Source: Promethearchaeota archaeon (GTDB lineage: Archaea; Asgardarchaeota; Lokiarchaeia; Sigyniarchaeales; SOKP01). Taken from it: a stretch of DNA of 13,222 nucleotides. Of the stretch, positions 13,213-13,222 are shown in pieces (positions within the stretch are counted from its first letter, which is position 1; each line of letters starts with the position of its first letter). The position numbers and the translations under genes are program-made. The notes beneath the pieces are model-generated. The model made no database searches, had not been told where the DNA came from, and saw only the letters and a list, made by a program, of their open reading frames with translations. The DNA lies in assembly GCA_030615145.1 (NCBI GenBank), contig JAUWZT010000084.1, positions 1-13,222 on the forward strand, read 5' to 3'.

Positions 13213-13222
13213 TTTTTTCAAT

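Noticed and set aside
1..13222. CRISPR arrays, tRNA or rRNA genes, insertion-sequence ends
   Set aside because: None were seen on either strand by reading. There is no regularly spaced repeat, no cloverleaf-like GC-rich segment and no transposase gene.

Overview
The window is AT-rich archaeal chromosomal DNA, with 13 genes that I consider real. The archaeal assignment rests on a hypusine-type translation factor aIF5A, a flap endonuclease FEN1 with a C-terminal PCNA-binding box, a Nob1-type PIN nuclease with a zinc ribbon, a two-ring Cdc48/VAT AAA+ ATPase, a HerA-type ATPase, and TATA-like boxes about 25 bases before several start codons. The strong AT bias and the eukaryote-like information-processing genes suggest an Asgard archaeon, perhaps Loki-like. 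That lineage is inference and cannot be proven from this window alone.

Left part (1-2623, minus strand): an accessory-looking block. A tyrosine recombinase runs off the left edge. It overlaps by an ATGA junction with a small DNA-binding protein that appears to have an N-terminal ribbon-helix-helix and a C-terminal winged helix. Upstream of this pair, with its own terminator, is an unrecognised 383-residue protein whose motifs weakly resemble AbiEii-like nucleotidyltransferases. This is the part most likely to be a mobile element or its cargo.

Middle (2772-7448, plus strand): a zinc-ribbon protein of unknown function divergent from the 383-residue gene, an FGGY kinase that is probably glycerol kinase, a four-helix membrane protein, and a HerA-type ATPase with no NurA next to it. 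Each seems to have its own promoter, and the last two have GTG starts or ambiguous starts.

Right part (7440-13196, minus strand): a housekeeping block. In transcription order it holds aIF5A, NAD kinase, Nob1-like nuclease (overlapping the NAD kinase gene), FEN1, Cdc48 and a small winged-helix-like protein that meets herA tail to tail. The genes cover translation elongation, cofactor synthesis, rRNA maturation, Okazaki-fragment processing and protein unfolding.

No tRNA, rRNA, CRISPR array or insertion-sequence ends were seen. No stretch over 300 bases lacks a gene. The most interesting leads are the coupled DNA-binding-protein/integrase pair with its neighbouring candidate nucleotidyltransferase, and the unusual start region of the small gene after Cdc48.
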